From NCBI GenBank assembly GCA_900321865.1, contig ONXP01000012.1:1-8925 (forward strand): 8,925 nucleotides of DNA. The letters run 5' to 3'. Source of the stretch: an uncultured Elusimicrobia bacterium (GTDB lineage: Bacteria > RUG730). Numbering within the stretch: position 1 is the first letter of the stretch; each line of letters begins with the position of its first letter. The notes beneath the pieces were generated by a model, which was given only the letters and a program-made list of their open reading frames with translations, did not search any database and was not told the origin of the DNA. The translations under genes were made by a program, and so were the position numbers. Shown piece after piece: positions 1 through 6,549 of the stretch.

Positions 1-335
1 ACAATATTGATTTATTAGTTGGAGAATTTGGCATCAATCCCAGAAATAATACTTTTGGCGAAATAGATTTTTTAAACGACTTATTATCAGTTTATAAAGA
101 TTATGGTTTTGATTGGACTTATTGGACTTATAAAGCTGTTACTTCTGGCACCTTTCCTGATGGAATTTTGCAATATAATGATAATCCTTCTTGGGTTAGA
201 AGAGAAGGAAATATCTTTGGATTAGAAACATATTATACAGAATGGAAAAATAAAAAAAATGATATAATTTTTTCGTGGTCTTCAGAAAATTTTGTTTTAA
301 ATAAATTTATTTCAAAATCTTTATTTGAAAATTGA
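1..335 (+). CDS. C-terminal part of a glycoside hydrolase, probably family 5 (5'-truncated)
   Basis: Open from the window edge, reading in frame from base 3 to the TGA at 333-335, about 110 residues. The fragment starts NIDLLVGEFG. A hydrophobic strand ending in GEFG is the usual setting of the nucleophile glutamate on strand 7 of GH5 cellulase/mannanase-type TIM barrels; here the Glu codon is at 24-26. About 35 residues later comes an aromatic strand WTYWTYK, matching the strand-8 tryptophan that lines the sugar subsite, and then a loop ending the barrel. By family knowledge it would cleave beta-linked polysaccharide or glycolipid sugar outside the cytoplasm, but the substrate cannot be told from this piece and no signal peptide is visible. 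It ends 51 bases before tadB in the same frame and may be a separate transcription unit. Another clan GH-A family is possible; the hydrolase call is fairly firm, the family number less so. Confidence 0.65.
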   Translation, partial: NIDLLVGEFGINPRNNTFGEIDFLNDLLSVYKDYGFDWTYWTYKAVTSGTFPDGILQYNDNPSWVRREGNIFGLETYYTEWKNKKNDIIFSWSSENFVLNKFISKSLFEN

Positions 336-359
336 TTTTTTAAAAATATATGTTATACA
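332..359 (+). promoter_or_regulatory. Possible sigma70-type promoter for the tad group
   Basis: TTGATT at 332-337 could be a -35 box. Sixteen bases later TATACA at 354-359 could be a -10 box, preceded by TG at 351-352 (extended -10). It lies about 27 bases before the tadB start, at the only sizeable gap ahead of the tadB-tadC-TPR-sensor run. In DNA this AT-rich such matches arise easily by chance, and the -10 lies inside an inverted repeat, so this is only a candidate. Confidence 0.25.
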
Positions 360-365
360 TATATT
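345..365. repeat. Perfect 9-bp inverted repeat (possible operator or weak terminator)
   Basis: AATATATGT at 345-353 and ACATATATT at 357-365 are exact reverse complements around a 3-base TAT centre. A tract of eight T begins at 370. As a terminator for the upstream hydrolase gene it would be weak, since only one of nine pairs is G-C. As an operator it would overlap the candidate -10 box of the tad promoter. The symmetry is directly visible; the role is inference. Confidence 0.4.
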
Positions 366-386
366 AATATTTTTTTTGAGGGTTGT

Positions 387-1268
387 ATGAATATTTATAT
401 GTTTCTGTTTCTTTCGTGTTGTTTTTTGTGTGTATCTTTTTTGTTCTATTTCATAATACAACATTTAAAATTTAAAAAGCAGATGAAAGAATTAACTTTT
501 TTTGGAAAGATGTGGGAGACATATAAAGCCAATATTTCAGAATTCAATTCAAAGTTTTTTAAATTTAAATTAAAACCGCATTTAATTCCTTTCCTTTATA
601 TTTCTTTTGCAACATTTTTTGCTCTTATATTATTAGTTTTAACTAGAACATTTTTATTTTTTATATTTGTATTTGGTTTTTTGTATTATATGCCTGGTTT
701 CCTCATAAATCTTGTTAAGAGAAATCGAAGAATTAAAATAGAAAAACAGTTAATTTCTGCACTGATTTTTATTGGGAATGCTATGAAATCAGGTCTAGAT
801 ATAGTTCAAGGTTTAGAATTATCTCTTTATAACCTGGATGACCCTATTAAAGAAGAGTTTGAAACAGTTTTAAAAGAGTATCATTTGGGTTCTAATTTAG
901 AAGAAGCATTTTTACATATGAAAGAAAGAATAAAATCGACCTCTATTGATACATTTGTGACTTCTATCATTATTCAGAGAGAAACTGGTGGAAATGTAAC
1001 GAAAATTATTTCTCAGATTGTGTCTTCTATCCGTGAAACTCAAAAATTAGAAAATAAAGTAAAAACTTTAACATCACAAGGTAGAATTCAGTCAATAATT
1101 GTTGGAATGTTGCCATGGGGGTTAGGTGGGGTTTTGTTTGCTATACAGCCTGATTTTATGATGCCACTTTTTACTACTACTGTTGGTGCGACTTTGCTAG
1201 GTATAATGGTTTTTTGGCAAATTATAGGTTTAGTAGTAATAAAAAAGATTACAACAGTAGATGTTTAG
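387..1268 (+). CDS. tadB: TadB-like inner-membrane platform protein (type II secretion F domain)
   Basis: This 293-residue protein fits TadB, one of the two GspF-type platform proteins of Tad/type IVc pilus machines, which sit in the inner membrane and couple the motor ATPase to pilin assembly. Membrane segments are visible near residues 5-25, 66-86 and 89-108, then a cytoplasmic helical T2SSF domain at about 118-235, then two C-terminal segments at about 237-258 and 265-288. The domain carries the TadB hallmarks: an SALIFIGNAMKSG helix, an LGSNLEEA turn, and RETGGN at 198-203 followed by a basic heptad-like helix. The start is supported by GAGGG at 378-382, four bases upstream. It is followed after 19 bases by tadC. 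No ATPase gene (TadA/CpaF) adjoins it here; the upstream neighbour is a glycoside hydrolase. The family call is confident; whether the system builds a pilus or secretes protein is not shown. Confidence 0.88.
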   Translation: MNIYMFLFLSCCFLCVSFLFYFIIQHLKFKKQMKELTFFGKMWETYKANISEFNSKFFKFKLKPHLIPFLYISFATFFALILLVLTRTFLFFIFVFGFLYYMPGFLINLVKRNRRIKIEKQLISALIFIGNAMKSGLDIVQGLELSLYNLDDPIKEEFETVLKEYHLGSNLEEAFLHMKERIKSTSIDTFVTSIIIQRETGGNVTKIISQIVSSIRETQKLENKVKTLTSQGRIQSIIVGMLPWGLGGVLFAIQPDFMMPLFTTTVGATLLGIMVFWQIIGLVVIKKITTVDV

Positions 1269-1287
1269 TTGGAGGAATTTGTAAAAT

Positions 1288-2121
1288 ATGTTTTCATTCC
1301 TACTTATAGTGTATTTATTTTTTATTTTTTTGTGTTTGGTATTTTTGTCATATGCTTTGATATCTATGAATCCTCCTTCTGCTGATTATGGTAGAAAATT
1401 AACTTTTTTAGAGCATTTAAAAAATATTTTTGCTTTTCACAAACATCTAATGAAAATAGGTTTTATAGAAAAAAAAATGAATTCTATATGGGTTGGATTA
1501 GGTAGACCGAATAATATTTTACCAGAAGACATGATTATGATTAAGATTATATTTTTTTTAGGGGTTTTTTTTGTCTTTTTTCTTCTCAAAATGAAATCAG
1601 CATCATTTATTTTTGGAATTTTAGCTTTTTTTATGCCAGATTTTTATTTTTCGCATAAGGCTTTATTAAGACTTAGAGAAATAGAGAGAGCTTTTCCTTC
1701 AGCTTTAGATTTGTTAACTTTGTGTGTTGATGCCGGAATAGATTTTATGGCTGCACTGGCTAAAATTATAGAAAATACAGATGAGAATCCTTTAATGGAT
1801 GAATTTAAAGAAATTATTAGAGAAATGAATTTAGGATCTGACAGAAAACAAGCTATGAGAAATTTTGCATCTAGATGTGATTTAGAGATAGTGTCAGCTT
1901 TTGTTTCTGTCGTCGTTCAAGCAGAAGAATTGGGAACTAGTTTGTCTGAAGTTTTAAATGATTATTCAGATGAAATGAAAGTAAAAAGATTTCAAACTGC
2001 TGAAAAACAAGCAATGGAAGCTCCGGTAAAAATGTTAATTCCTATGATGATTTTCATATTCCCAGGGATTTTTATTTTAATTTTTGGTCCAATAGCTATT
2101 CAAATAATGGAGATTATATAA
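1288..2121 (+). CDS. tadC: TadC-like inner-membrane platform protein (type II secretion F domain)
   Basis: A 277-residue paralogue of the upstream gene and the expected TadB partner. It has an N-terminal membrane segment (about 3-24), a linker containing the LGRP turn (71-74) typical of TadC, a hydrophobic pair at about 86-121, a T2SSF domain at about 130-245, and a C-terminal hairpin at about 248-272. Diagnostic stretches are the IERAFPSALDLLTLCVDAG helix (132-150) and QAEELGTSL (211-219), where TadB proteins carry RETGGN. TadB and TadC are thought to form a hetero-assembly above the hexameric ATPase. GGAGGA at 1271-1276 is a strong ribosome-binding site, although 11 bases from the ATG, a rather long spacing; an in-frame TTG nearer to it is followed at once by a stop. 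Its TAA shares one base with the next ATG, implying coupled translation. Confidence 0.9.
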   Translation: MFSFLLIVYLFFIFLCLVFLSYALISMNPPSADYGRKLTFLEHLKNIFAFHKHLMKIGFIEKKMNSIWVGLGRPNNILPEDMIMIKIIFFLGVFFVFFLLKMKSASFIFGILAFFMPDFYFSHKALLRLREIERAFPSALDLLTLCVDAGIDFMAALAKIIENTDENPLMDEFKEIIREMNLGSDRKQAMRNFASRCDLEIVSAFVSVVVQAEELGTSLSEVLNDYSDEMKVKRFQTAEKQAMEAPVKMLIPMMIFIFPGIFILIFGPIAIQIMEII

Positions 2122-3314
2122 TGAAAAAAAATTTTTTATCATTCTTTATTTTATTTGTATGTCTTTTTACTAATCTTTTGGCTTCATTAGAGGATGATAA
2201 AAATGCTCTTTTGGCTATGGTTAATTATCAAGAGGAAACAACTTTAGGTCCAATATTAAACAGTATGTATAAGCAAGCTTTATATAGTTATTTTAAAAAT
2301 GATTTTGAAACATCCATATATTATTATAAAAAAATATTAGAAATAAATGAAAATTATAAAGATGCTAGATTCCTTTTAGAAATTATGGAAAAAATGACTA
2401 ATTATCCTGTTTATGAGGCGAAAAATGTAGTCATCAACGAATATTTAGAAACAGCTAGAGGGTATTATGAGACTCAGCATTATTTAGCAGCATTAAATAT
2501 TTGGGAAAAATTATTAATATTAAAGCCAAAAGAAATAAAATATATAAAAAGTAATATTAATGATACAAGAAAATTTTTAGCTGACCCTTATTATGAAAGG
2601 GGATGGGTTTTTTATAATAAAGAGGATTATGATGCTGCTGTAGATGAATGGGAAAATGTTTTAGCTTTGGTTTCAGATTATTATTTAGGTATAGATGAGT
2701 TAATAGATAAAGCAAAAAAATTATCTTTAGAGAAAAAACTTCGAGTTATATTTAAGAATATAGATGCCTTACTAAAACAAAAAAAAGTGTTAGAAGCAAA
2801 AACTTTGCTTGATGATGCTATTGATTTATCTCCTAAAAATGATAAAGTAAAACATTATAAAGATATTATATTAAAATTAATCTCTTCAATTTATAGAGAA
2901 AATTTTGATAGAGCTGTAAAATTGTATAATGAAAAAAATTATAAAGAAGCAATAAAGTATTTTAATATAGCACTGAAGTATGCTCAAAATAACAAACAAA
3001 TGGCAGAGTGTGATAGGTATATAATAACATCAAATCGTATATTAAGAGATGCAAAAAAATCTAAAAAAGTTAAAACTGAACCAGTTCCTGTTTCTTCTGA
3101 ACCAGAAAGTAGAGTAACTAGAGTCGTAGATCATGAAGCAGTTAGGAAGCATTATACTCAAGGTTTGTATTATTATAAAAATGGATATGTTAATAAAGCA
3201 GTAACTGAATGGGAAATAGCTATTAGTTTAGATCCAGAGAATGAAAGGGTATATACTAGTTTGCAAAAAGGAAGAAATTTCTTGAATAAAAAAGCAGAAA
3301 AAAATAAGGAATAA
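2121..3314 (+). CDS. Secreted TPR-repeat protein of the tad locus
   Basis: This 397-residue protein has an N-terminal Sec signal peptide (residues 1-21: two lysines, a hydrophobic core, likely cleavage after LLA) and is otherwise built from tetratricopeptide repeats. Repeats are recognisable at about 49-82, 108-141, 157-190, 210-243, 258-292 and 343-376, with the usual small residues at the helix crossings and closing prolines (for example ISLDPEN). Several share a W-E signature (NIWEKLL, DEWENVL, TEWEIAI). A basic, proline- and serine-containing linker (about 310-335) separates the last repeat. No lipobox cysteine is present, so it is predicted to be periplasmic or surface-exposed. Tad loci often carry a TPR protein (TadD), which acts in outer-membrane assembly, but TadD is normally a lipoprotein, so equivalence is only suggested. 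Overlap with tadC argues for co-expression. Confidence 0.82.
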   Translation: MKKNFLSFFILFVCLFTNLLASLEDDKNALLAMVNYQEETTLGPILNSMYKQALYSYFKNDFETSIYYYKKILEINENYKDARFLLEIMEKMTNYPVYEAKNVVINEYLETARGYYETQHYLAALNIWEKLLILKPKEIKYIKSNINDTRKFLADPYYERGWVFYNKEDYDAAVDEWENVLALVSDYYLGIDELIDKAKKLSLEKKLRVIFKNIDALLKQKKVLEAKTLLDDAIDLSPKNDKVKHYKDIILKLISSIYRENFDRAVKLYNEKNYKEAIKYFNIALKYAQNNKQMAECDRYIITSNRILRDAKKSKKVKTEPVPVSSEPESRVTRVVDHEAVRKHYTQGLYYYKNGYVNKAVTEWEIAISLDPENERVYTSLQKGRNFLNKKAEKNKE

Positions 3315-3318
3315 TTTA

Positions 3319-4404
3319 ATGAAAACAAATCTTAATATTAAAACTTTATTATGTGTGACTTTTTTATTAATAATTTTGTTTCTTACAGCTGGTTTTTTGT
3401 ATTTTAATAAATATAAAAAGATGTTGATTACTAATTTACAAAATGAAGCTGAATTAATAATTAAGATTACAGATATGAATATGGTTAGAGATATTAACAA
3501 ATATAACGATATAGAAATGTTGGCTTTATTTGAGAAAATTGAAGCTTTGGAAGATGTTTTAAGTGTAATTATTTTCACAAATAATGGAACAGTTTTAGTT
3601 AATTCCAATGTGTATGATATAGGTATTCAATATGATGATAATATTACTAAATGGGTTATTGGGGTTCAAAAAATTTCTTTTATGGAAACTGTGGAAAATG
3701 GAAAAGAGGTTATAATTTTCGCTTCTCCTTTGGTTGATAAAGACTTAGGAATTATAGCATATATAAAATTTTCTGTTTCTAAGGATAAATATTTTGCTAA
3801 TTTAAAAAAGGAATATAAATATTTTTATATGTTAGTCTTTATATTTATGTTTATATTTACCAGTATATTTTTAATATACTTTTATAAAAGTATTTCTCAA
3901 CCAATAGGATTAATAAACGATGGTTTGAAATTTAATAATGATAGTAAAAATTTTAATCTTTTAAAATGCGATATTCTGGGTGAAGACGAAATAAAAATGC
4001 TTTATTCTAATATTAATAATTTAATATCTAATTTTCTTTTTATTAATAATGAAAAAGAAGAAGATAAAAAATTATTTTTTCATGAAGAAGAAAAAAGATA
4101 TGAAGATTTATTAACCAATATTTTTAGAACTTCTGATATATTAATTTCTGATAAAGATAATATTATTATTTTTTCTAGGATTTTAACTGATAATATTTTT
4201 GAAAAAGCTCCTGATACAATGCATATTTTGGATGCTATAAAAGATCCTGATATGATTAGTTTTTTAACTGAAACTTATAGTAATAAAGAAAATATTTTCA
4301 ATAAAGAGTTTCTTAAAAATGATAATAAATATAATATAAATATATTTTTTATGAGAGACAAAGACGGTTTTGTGTATAAAACAATTTTACTTTTAAACAA
4401 TTAA
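3319..4404 (+). CDS. Two-TM sensor-like membrane protein with C-terminal PAS-like domain, no output domain
   Basis: A 361-residue protein not assignable to a named family. Membrane helices at about 8-28 and 169-189 enclose an extracytoplasmic region of about 140 residues, whose pattern (VLSVIIFTNNGTVLVNS, later GIIAYIKFSVS) resembles the PAS-like/Cache folds of bacterial sensors. After the second helix, SQPI at 193-196 looks like the start of a HAMP linker, followed by an acidic, charged and probably coiled region (about 240-262). Residues about 262-361 resemble a PAS domain: DILISDKDNIIIFSR strand, LDAIKDPDMISFL helix, and FMRDKDGFVYKTILLL final strands. The protein stops there, with no histidine kinase, GGDEF or methyl-accepting region. 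AAGGA at 3306-3310, eight bases upstream, supports the start. It follows the TPR gene by four bases, so it may sense or relay signals for the Tad apparatus, perhaps by binding a partner. That role is inference. Confidence 0.7.
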   Translation: MKTNLNIKTLLCVTFLLIILFLTAGFLYFNKYKKMLITNLQNEAELIIKITDMNMVRDINKYNDIEMLALFEKIEALEDVLSVIIFTNNGTVLVNSNVYDIGIQYDDNITKWVIGVQKISFMETVENGKEVIIFASPLVDKDLGIIAYIKFSVSKDKYFANLKKEYKYFYMLVFIFMFIFTSIFLIYFYKSISQPIGLINDGLKFNNDSKNFNLLKCDILGEDEIKMLYSNINNLISNFLFINNEKEEDKKLFFHEEEKRYEDLLTNIFRTSDILISDKDNIIIFSRILTDNIFEKAPDTMHILDAIKDPDMISFLTETYSNKENIFNKEFLKNDNKYNINIFFMRDKDGFVYKTILLLNN

Positions 4405-4450
4405 CTTAAAATATTTTTTAATTGTATATAAATAAAATAATATATTTTTT

Positions 4451-4455
4451 GGGGG
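4451..4455 (+). promoter_or_regulatory. Ribosome-binding site fixing the IMP dehydrogenase start
   Basis: GGGGG lies five bases before the ATG at 4461, while an upstream in-frame TTG at 4422 has no purine-rich site. The N-terminus from 4461 (MGVFIGINREVRRVYGFDEV) also aligns with where GuaB3-type proteins begin, so 4461 is preferred. Confidence 0.6.
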
Positions 4456-4460
4456 ATATA

Positions 4461-5624
4461 ATGGGTGTTTTTATTGGTATAAATAGAGAAGTACGTAGGG
4501 TCTATGGATTTGATGAAGTTTCTTTAGCTCCTAAAGATTTGACAGTAGATCCTAATTGTGTTGATACTTCCTGGAATTTTGCAGGATTTAAAATTAAATA
4601 TCCTATTATAGCTGCTGCTATGGATGGAGTTGTGGATGTAAAGTTTGCAAAGACAATGGGTAAATTAGGAGGACTTGCAGTTTTAAATTTGGAAGGTTTG
4701 CAAACGAGATATGAAGATCCTGATAAAGTAATAGAAGAAATAATTAATGCTTCTCCTGAGGAATCAACTCATCTTATTCAAACTTTATATAAAGAAGAAA
4801 TTAAACCAGAATTGATAGTAAAAAGAATTAAAGAAATCAAAGAAGCAGGGGTACTTGCAGTTGTTTCTGTTGTTCCCAGAAAAGCTTTAGAATATGGGAA
4901 GATAGTAAAAGAAGCTAATGCAGATATTTTGGTTATTCAGTCTACTGTTACTTCTGTTAAACATTATTCTACAGCATATGAACCTACGGATTTTAAAAAT
5001 ATAGTAAAGACCTTAAATATGCCTATTATAATAGGTAATTGTACTAGTTATGAAGCAGCACTGGATTTGATGGACACTGGAGTTGATGGAATTTTAGTTG
5101 GAATTGGTCCCGGTTCAGCTTGTACATCTAGAGGTGTTTTAGGAATAGGTGTGCCACAGGTCACTGCAACAGTAGATTGTGCTGCTGCTAGGGATTATTT
5201 TTTTAAAAAGACTGGAAGATATGTATCTATTATTACGGATGGTGGAATGGATACTGGAGGAGATATTTGTAAAGCATTTGCATCTGGTGCTGATGCTGTG
5301 ATGGTTGGATCTCTTTTTGCTAGAGCAGAAGAAGCTCCTGGAAAGGGATATCACTGGGGAATGGCTACTCTTGATAAGAATTTACCACGTGGTACTAGAG
5401 TTAAAGTTGGAGTAAATGCAAGTTTAGAGAATATTTTAATAGGGCCTTCTAATTTGGACGATGGTTCTCAGAATTTAATAGGAGCTCTAAAAACAAGTAT
5501 GGGAAGCCTTGGGGCAAAAAATATTAGGGAACTTCAATTAGTTGAGATGGTTTTGGCTCCAACTATTAAGTCAGAGGGGAAATTATTACAAAGAGCACAA
5601 CATATAGGAATGGGGAAAAAATAA
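4461..5624 (+). CDS. IMP dehydrogenase of the GuaB3 subfamily (no CBS domains)
   Basis: A 387-residue (beta/alpha)8-barrel protein of the IMPDH/GMP reductase family. IMPDH oxidises IMP to XMP with NAD+, the committed step to GTP. The active-site loop GIGPGSACTSR (214-224) carries the catalytic Cys221; the phosphate-binding DGG begins at 260, followed by a GADAVMVGS strand. At 387 residues it lacks the roughly 120-residue CBS pair of standard GuaB (about 490). The opening GINREVRRVYGFDEVSLAP, the GGLAVLNLEG strand and the GYHWGMATLDKNLPRGTRVK segment match the GuaB3 branch (annotated 'IMP dehydrogenase family' in Actinobacteria, reported as a true IMPDH in cyanobacteria). Reaction is therefore probable but not proven; GMP reductase-like activity is the alternative. 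It follows the sensor gene after 56 bases without a clear terminator and precedes the lptA-like gene by 18. Base composition is visibly less AT-biased than its neighbours, as expected for a conserved enzyme. Confidence 0.87.
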   Translation: MGVFIGINREVRRVYGFDEVSLAPKDLTVDPNCVDTSWNFAGFKIKYPIIAAAMDGVVDVKFAKTMGKLGGLAVLNLEGLQTRYEDPDKVIEEIINASPEESTHLIQTLYKEEIKPELIVKRIKEIKEAGVLAVVSVVPRKALEYGKIVKEANADILVIQSTVTSVKHYSTAYEPTDFKNIVKTLNMPIIIGNCTSYEAALDLMDTGVDGILVGIGPGSACTSRGVLGIGVPQVTATVDCAAARDYFFKKTGRYVSIITDGGMDTGGDICKAFASGADAVMVGSLFARAEEAPGKGYHWGMATLDKNLPRGTRVKVGVNASLENILIGPSNLDDGSQNLIGALKTSMGSLGAKNIRELQLVEMVLAPTIKSEGKLLQRAQHIGMGKK

Positions 5625-5642
5625 TTTATATCTTTTGTTTTT

Positions 5643-6500
5643 ATGAATTTGTTTTATAGAATTATTTTTCTGTATTCTTTATATCTATTATTTTTGTCTT
5701 CTTTTTTGTTTTCTAACTCTTTTGGTGTGTTTAAAAATTATGATGGAAAAATTATGGCTAATAGTGATGCTGTTGTGTTAAAAAACAAAGGAGAAAATGT
5801 TTTTTTTTCTGGGAATGTGAACATAACAGATGACAAAAATAATTTGTTGTATTCTGATGATTTAAAAATAAAAACTAAAGATAATCAAAAATATATAAGT
5901 ATAAAAAATTTAAAAAAAGGAAAAAGAGAATTTTTAGAGTTTGATAAGGATGAGGCTTCTGATATTTTAGTGTATGATGAAGTTTCTGCTAAAAAATGTT
6001 TTGTGATTTATAATGATAAAGATAAAATTTTAAATTATGCGAAATTAGAAAAACAAGTTGTTTTGTTTAGGGAAAAGGAAAATTTAGAAAAATATAAGAT
6101 AATTGCGAATAGTTTTTTATATGATTTAAACAAGAAAAAAGCATATATTGATGATATTTTTTCTATAGATTATTCTGATAAAAATAAAGATGAGTATACT
6201 ATTTCGTGTGATAAAATTATTTGGGATTTAGAGAAGGATATAGTTGAGTTATATGGAAATCCTATAATTTATAAAAAAAAGGATAATTCTTATATTTTAA
6301 AGTCAAAATTATTAATTTTTTTAAAAAAGGATAGACTTTTTCTTTTTAAAGAGAATCCTATCCTTTTACAACAAGATTCTAAAGGAAAAGGAATATATAA
6401 ATCTGATGTTATAAAGTATAATATGAATTCTAAAAAATTAGATTTTATAGATAATGTTAATATTGAGTATTTACCAGTGAAAAGGGAGGAATCTTATTAG
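5643..6500 (+). CDS. LptA/OstA-like periplasmic lipopolysaccharide transport protein
   Basis: A 285-residue exported protein with an N-terminal signal peptide (about 1-26, Arg6 then a long hydrophobic core). The rest is beta-rich in the OstA/LptA jellyroll pattern: GKIMANSDAVVLKNKGENVFFSGNV begins at about 35, with the family's typical 'F.GNV' strand at 55-59. Similar strand units recur around 128-175 (AKLEKQVVLF, AYIDDI), 187-225 (CDKIIWDLEKDIVELYGNP) and 255-280 (KYNMNSKKLDFIDNVNIEYL). LptA forms the periplasmic bridge carrying lipopolysaccharide from LptC to LptD. It is longer than E. coli LptA (185 residues), implying extra strands, and it has no LptD barrel. The ATG has no clear ribosome-binding site, so translation may depend on guaB3 upstream. 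The sequence is rich in K, N, I, F and D, and the repeats are divergent, but the fold call is good. Confidence 0.78.
   Translation: MNLFYRIIFLYSLYLLFLSSFLFSNSFGVFKNYDGKIMANSDAVVLKNKGENVFFSGNVNITDDKNNLLYSDDLKIKTKDNQKYISIKNLKKGKREFLEFDKDEASDILVYDEVSAKKCFVIYNDKDKILNYAKLEKQVVLFREKENLEKYKIIANSFLYDLNKKKAYIDDIFSIDYSDKNKDEYTISCDKIIWDLEKDIVELYGNPIIYKKKDNSYILKSKLLIFLKKDRLFLFKENPILLQQDSKGKGIYKSDVIKYNMNSKKLDFIDNVNIEYLPVKREESY
6484..6490 (+). promoter_or_regulatory. Strong Shine-Dalgarno site ahead of an ATT codon
   Basis: GGGAGGA is the best anti-16S match in this part of the window, yet no ATG, GTG or TTG in the downstream gene's frame lies within range. The codon at ideal spacing (GGAGG ends at 6489, codon at 6496) is ATT, which overlaps the TAG stop of the lptA-like gene (ATTAG). 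It may specify a rare ATT start for the 5'-nucleotidase-like gene. It also encodes the last residues of the LptA-like protein, so chance is possible. Confidence 0.5.
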
Positions 6501-6549
6501 TTCTTTTCTTGTTAAAAATCTAAAAAATAAATTTTTTCTTATTGTTTTA

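Noticed and set aside
333-389. TGA between the hydrolase end and tadB might be read through, since both are in the same frame with no other stop
   Set aside because: No in-frame TGA occurs inside any of the other genes and tryptophan is always TGG, so TGA reassignment is unlikely; tadB also has its own ribosome-binding site and ATG.
3228-3608. 126-residue open frame on the minus strand
   Set aside because: It lies opposite the end of the TPR gene and the start of the sensor-like gene, both well supported, shows no family features, and such antisense frames are common in AT-rich DNA.
4405-4460. Possible promoter or terminator in the gap before guaB3
   Set aside because: TATAAA- and TAATAT-like strings occur but with no convincing -35 partner, and no stable hairpin with a T-tract is visible; the region is simply AT-rich.
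5139-5354. 71-residue open frame on the minus strand
   Set aside because: It is the reverse shadow of the conserved catalytic part of the IMP dehydrogenase gene; its Ser/Ile-rich sequence has no recognisable pattern.
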